DNA of 63,191 bases from an uncultured bacterium. GTDB lineage: Bacteria > Bacillota_I > Bacilli_A > RFN20 > CAG-826. Where the stretch lies: NCBI GenBank assembly GCA_949297445.1, contig CASFSS010000008.1, positions 1 through 63,191 of the forward strand, written 5' to 3'. The position numbers were made by a program, and so were the translations under genes. Each line of letters opens with the position of its first letter. Position 1 is the first letter of the stretch. Positions 62,446 through 63,191 of this stretch are shown here, one piece after another. Below the pieces are notes generated by a model that had not been told where the DNA came from, did no database searches, and was given only the letters and a program-made list of their open reading frames with translations.

Positions 62446-62684
62446 TTCGTAAAATTTAGTTTTTTAATAATTCACTTTAACTTTTCATCGCAAATTTGAT
62501 GAAATCATAAATTGCAACTATTAGAAAGAACATGTTTATAATATCCAGTTTTCAAAGAACTATTTTCTGAGAGAACTATCTCTCAAAACCGAATAGATGG
62601 GAACTAATAACGCACCATAAACTAAAAATAATAGGTTAAATATATACAATTCAGACAAATGTTATGCTGAATTACTTTCTCCAT
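62446..62684 (-). other. 16S-23S internal spacer
   Basis: A 239-bp AT-rich spacer. I see no tRNA gene in it (no TTCRANY T loop with flanking stems), only stretches that can pair as rRNA processing stems. Confidence 0.75.

Positions 62685-63191
<507 letters not shown>

Noticed and set aside
62446-62684. tRNA genes in the 16S-23S spacer
   Set aside because: No T-loop consensus with paired arms could be found on either strand.

Overview
The window is a 63-kb stretch of an AT-rich, low-GC Gram-positive-type chromosome. PolC-type DNA polymerase, RexAB/AddAB, the YloU/YloV/RecG/PlsX/Rnc/FtsY/YlxM/Ffh order, the RpsP/KhpA/RimM/TrmD order, TrmFO and RbgA all point to Firmicutes (Bacilli in the broad sense). 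Compact overlapping genes, very AT-rich spacers and an rRNA sequence resembling wall-less or Erysipelotrichia-like lineages suggest a deep Bacilli/Mollicutes-related, probably uncultured bacterium. That placement is inference. UGA is a normal stop (chrA1 and rimM end in TGA), so the Mycoplasma/Spiroplasma code is not used. A methylerythritol-phosphate pathway gene (dxr), uppS and cdsA show that isoprenoid and phospholipid synthesis are present.

Layout. 1-2.1 kb: edge of a probable transposase gene, tRNA-His, a Nudix hydrolase, and a split chromate-transporter pair. 2.1-7.4 kb: addB-addA (rexB-rexA) recombination nuclease. 7.5-10.6 kb: a MarR regulator with a fused ATPase-permease ABC protein and a clear tandem-dyad operator. 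10.6-14.4 kb: flavodoxin/ferredoxin protein, atypical SDR, a small PII-like protein and a cation/proton antiporter. 14.4-20.6 kb: HAD phosphatases, uridine kinase, HlyIII, a glycosyltransferase and UDP-galactopyranose mutase, DUF3737. 20.7-23.3 kb: tRNA-Arg, then an ECF sigma factor / membrane anti-sigma / lipoprotein set. 23.4-26.6 kb: methylglyoxal synthase, KtrAB-type K+ uptake, macrodomain protein. 26.7-39 kb: one long minus-strand operon rpsB-tsf-pyrH-frr-uppS-cdsA-dxr-rseP-polC-tRNA-Pro. 39-47 kb: rplS, then lepB-rbgA-rnhB-dprA-topA-trmFO-xerC. 47.2-49.1 kb: rpsP-khpA-rimM-trmD on the plus strand, convergent with plsX-rnc-ftsY-ylxM-ffh, recG and yloU-yloV (to 57.5 kb). 57.6-59.3 kb: lipoprotein plus sugar-isomerase-like protein. 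59.3 kb to the end: rRNA operon 16S-23S-5S on the minus strand, cut at the right edge inside 16S.

Points that stand out: (1) the anti-sigma factor and the neighbouring lipoprotein carry the same large, unrecognised extracytoplasmic domain, which suggests a paired envelope-sensing system; (2) a recurring promoter architecture puts a good -10 box only 6-7 nt before the start codon with no ribosome-binding site, implying leaderless mRNAs for addB, mgsA, a macrodomain gene, a lipoprotein gene, trmFO (GTG start) and others, side by side with genes that have strong Shine-Dalgarno sites; (3) the 16S rRNA reads U instead of the nearly universal C at the decoding-site position equivalent to E. coli 1400; (4) a PII-like protein is coupled to a cation/proton antiporter; (5) ribosomal protein S2 has long charged extensions at both ends and a strongly structured mRNA leader. 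No CRISPR array, prophage or complete insertion sequence was seen, and no gene-free stretch exceeds 300 bases outside the rRNA operon.
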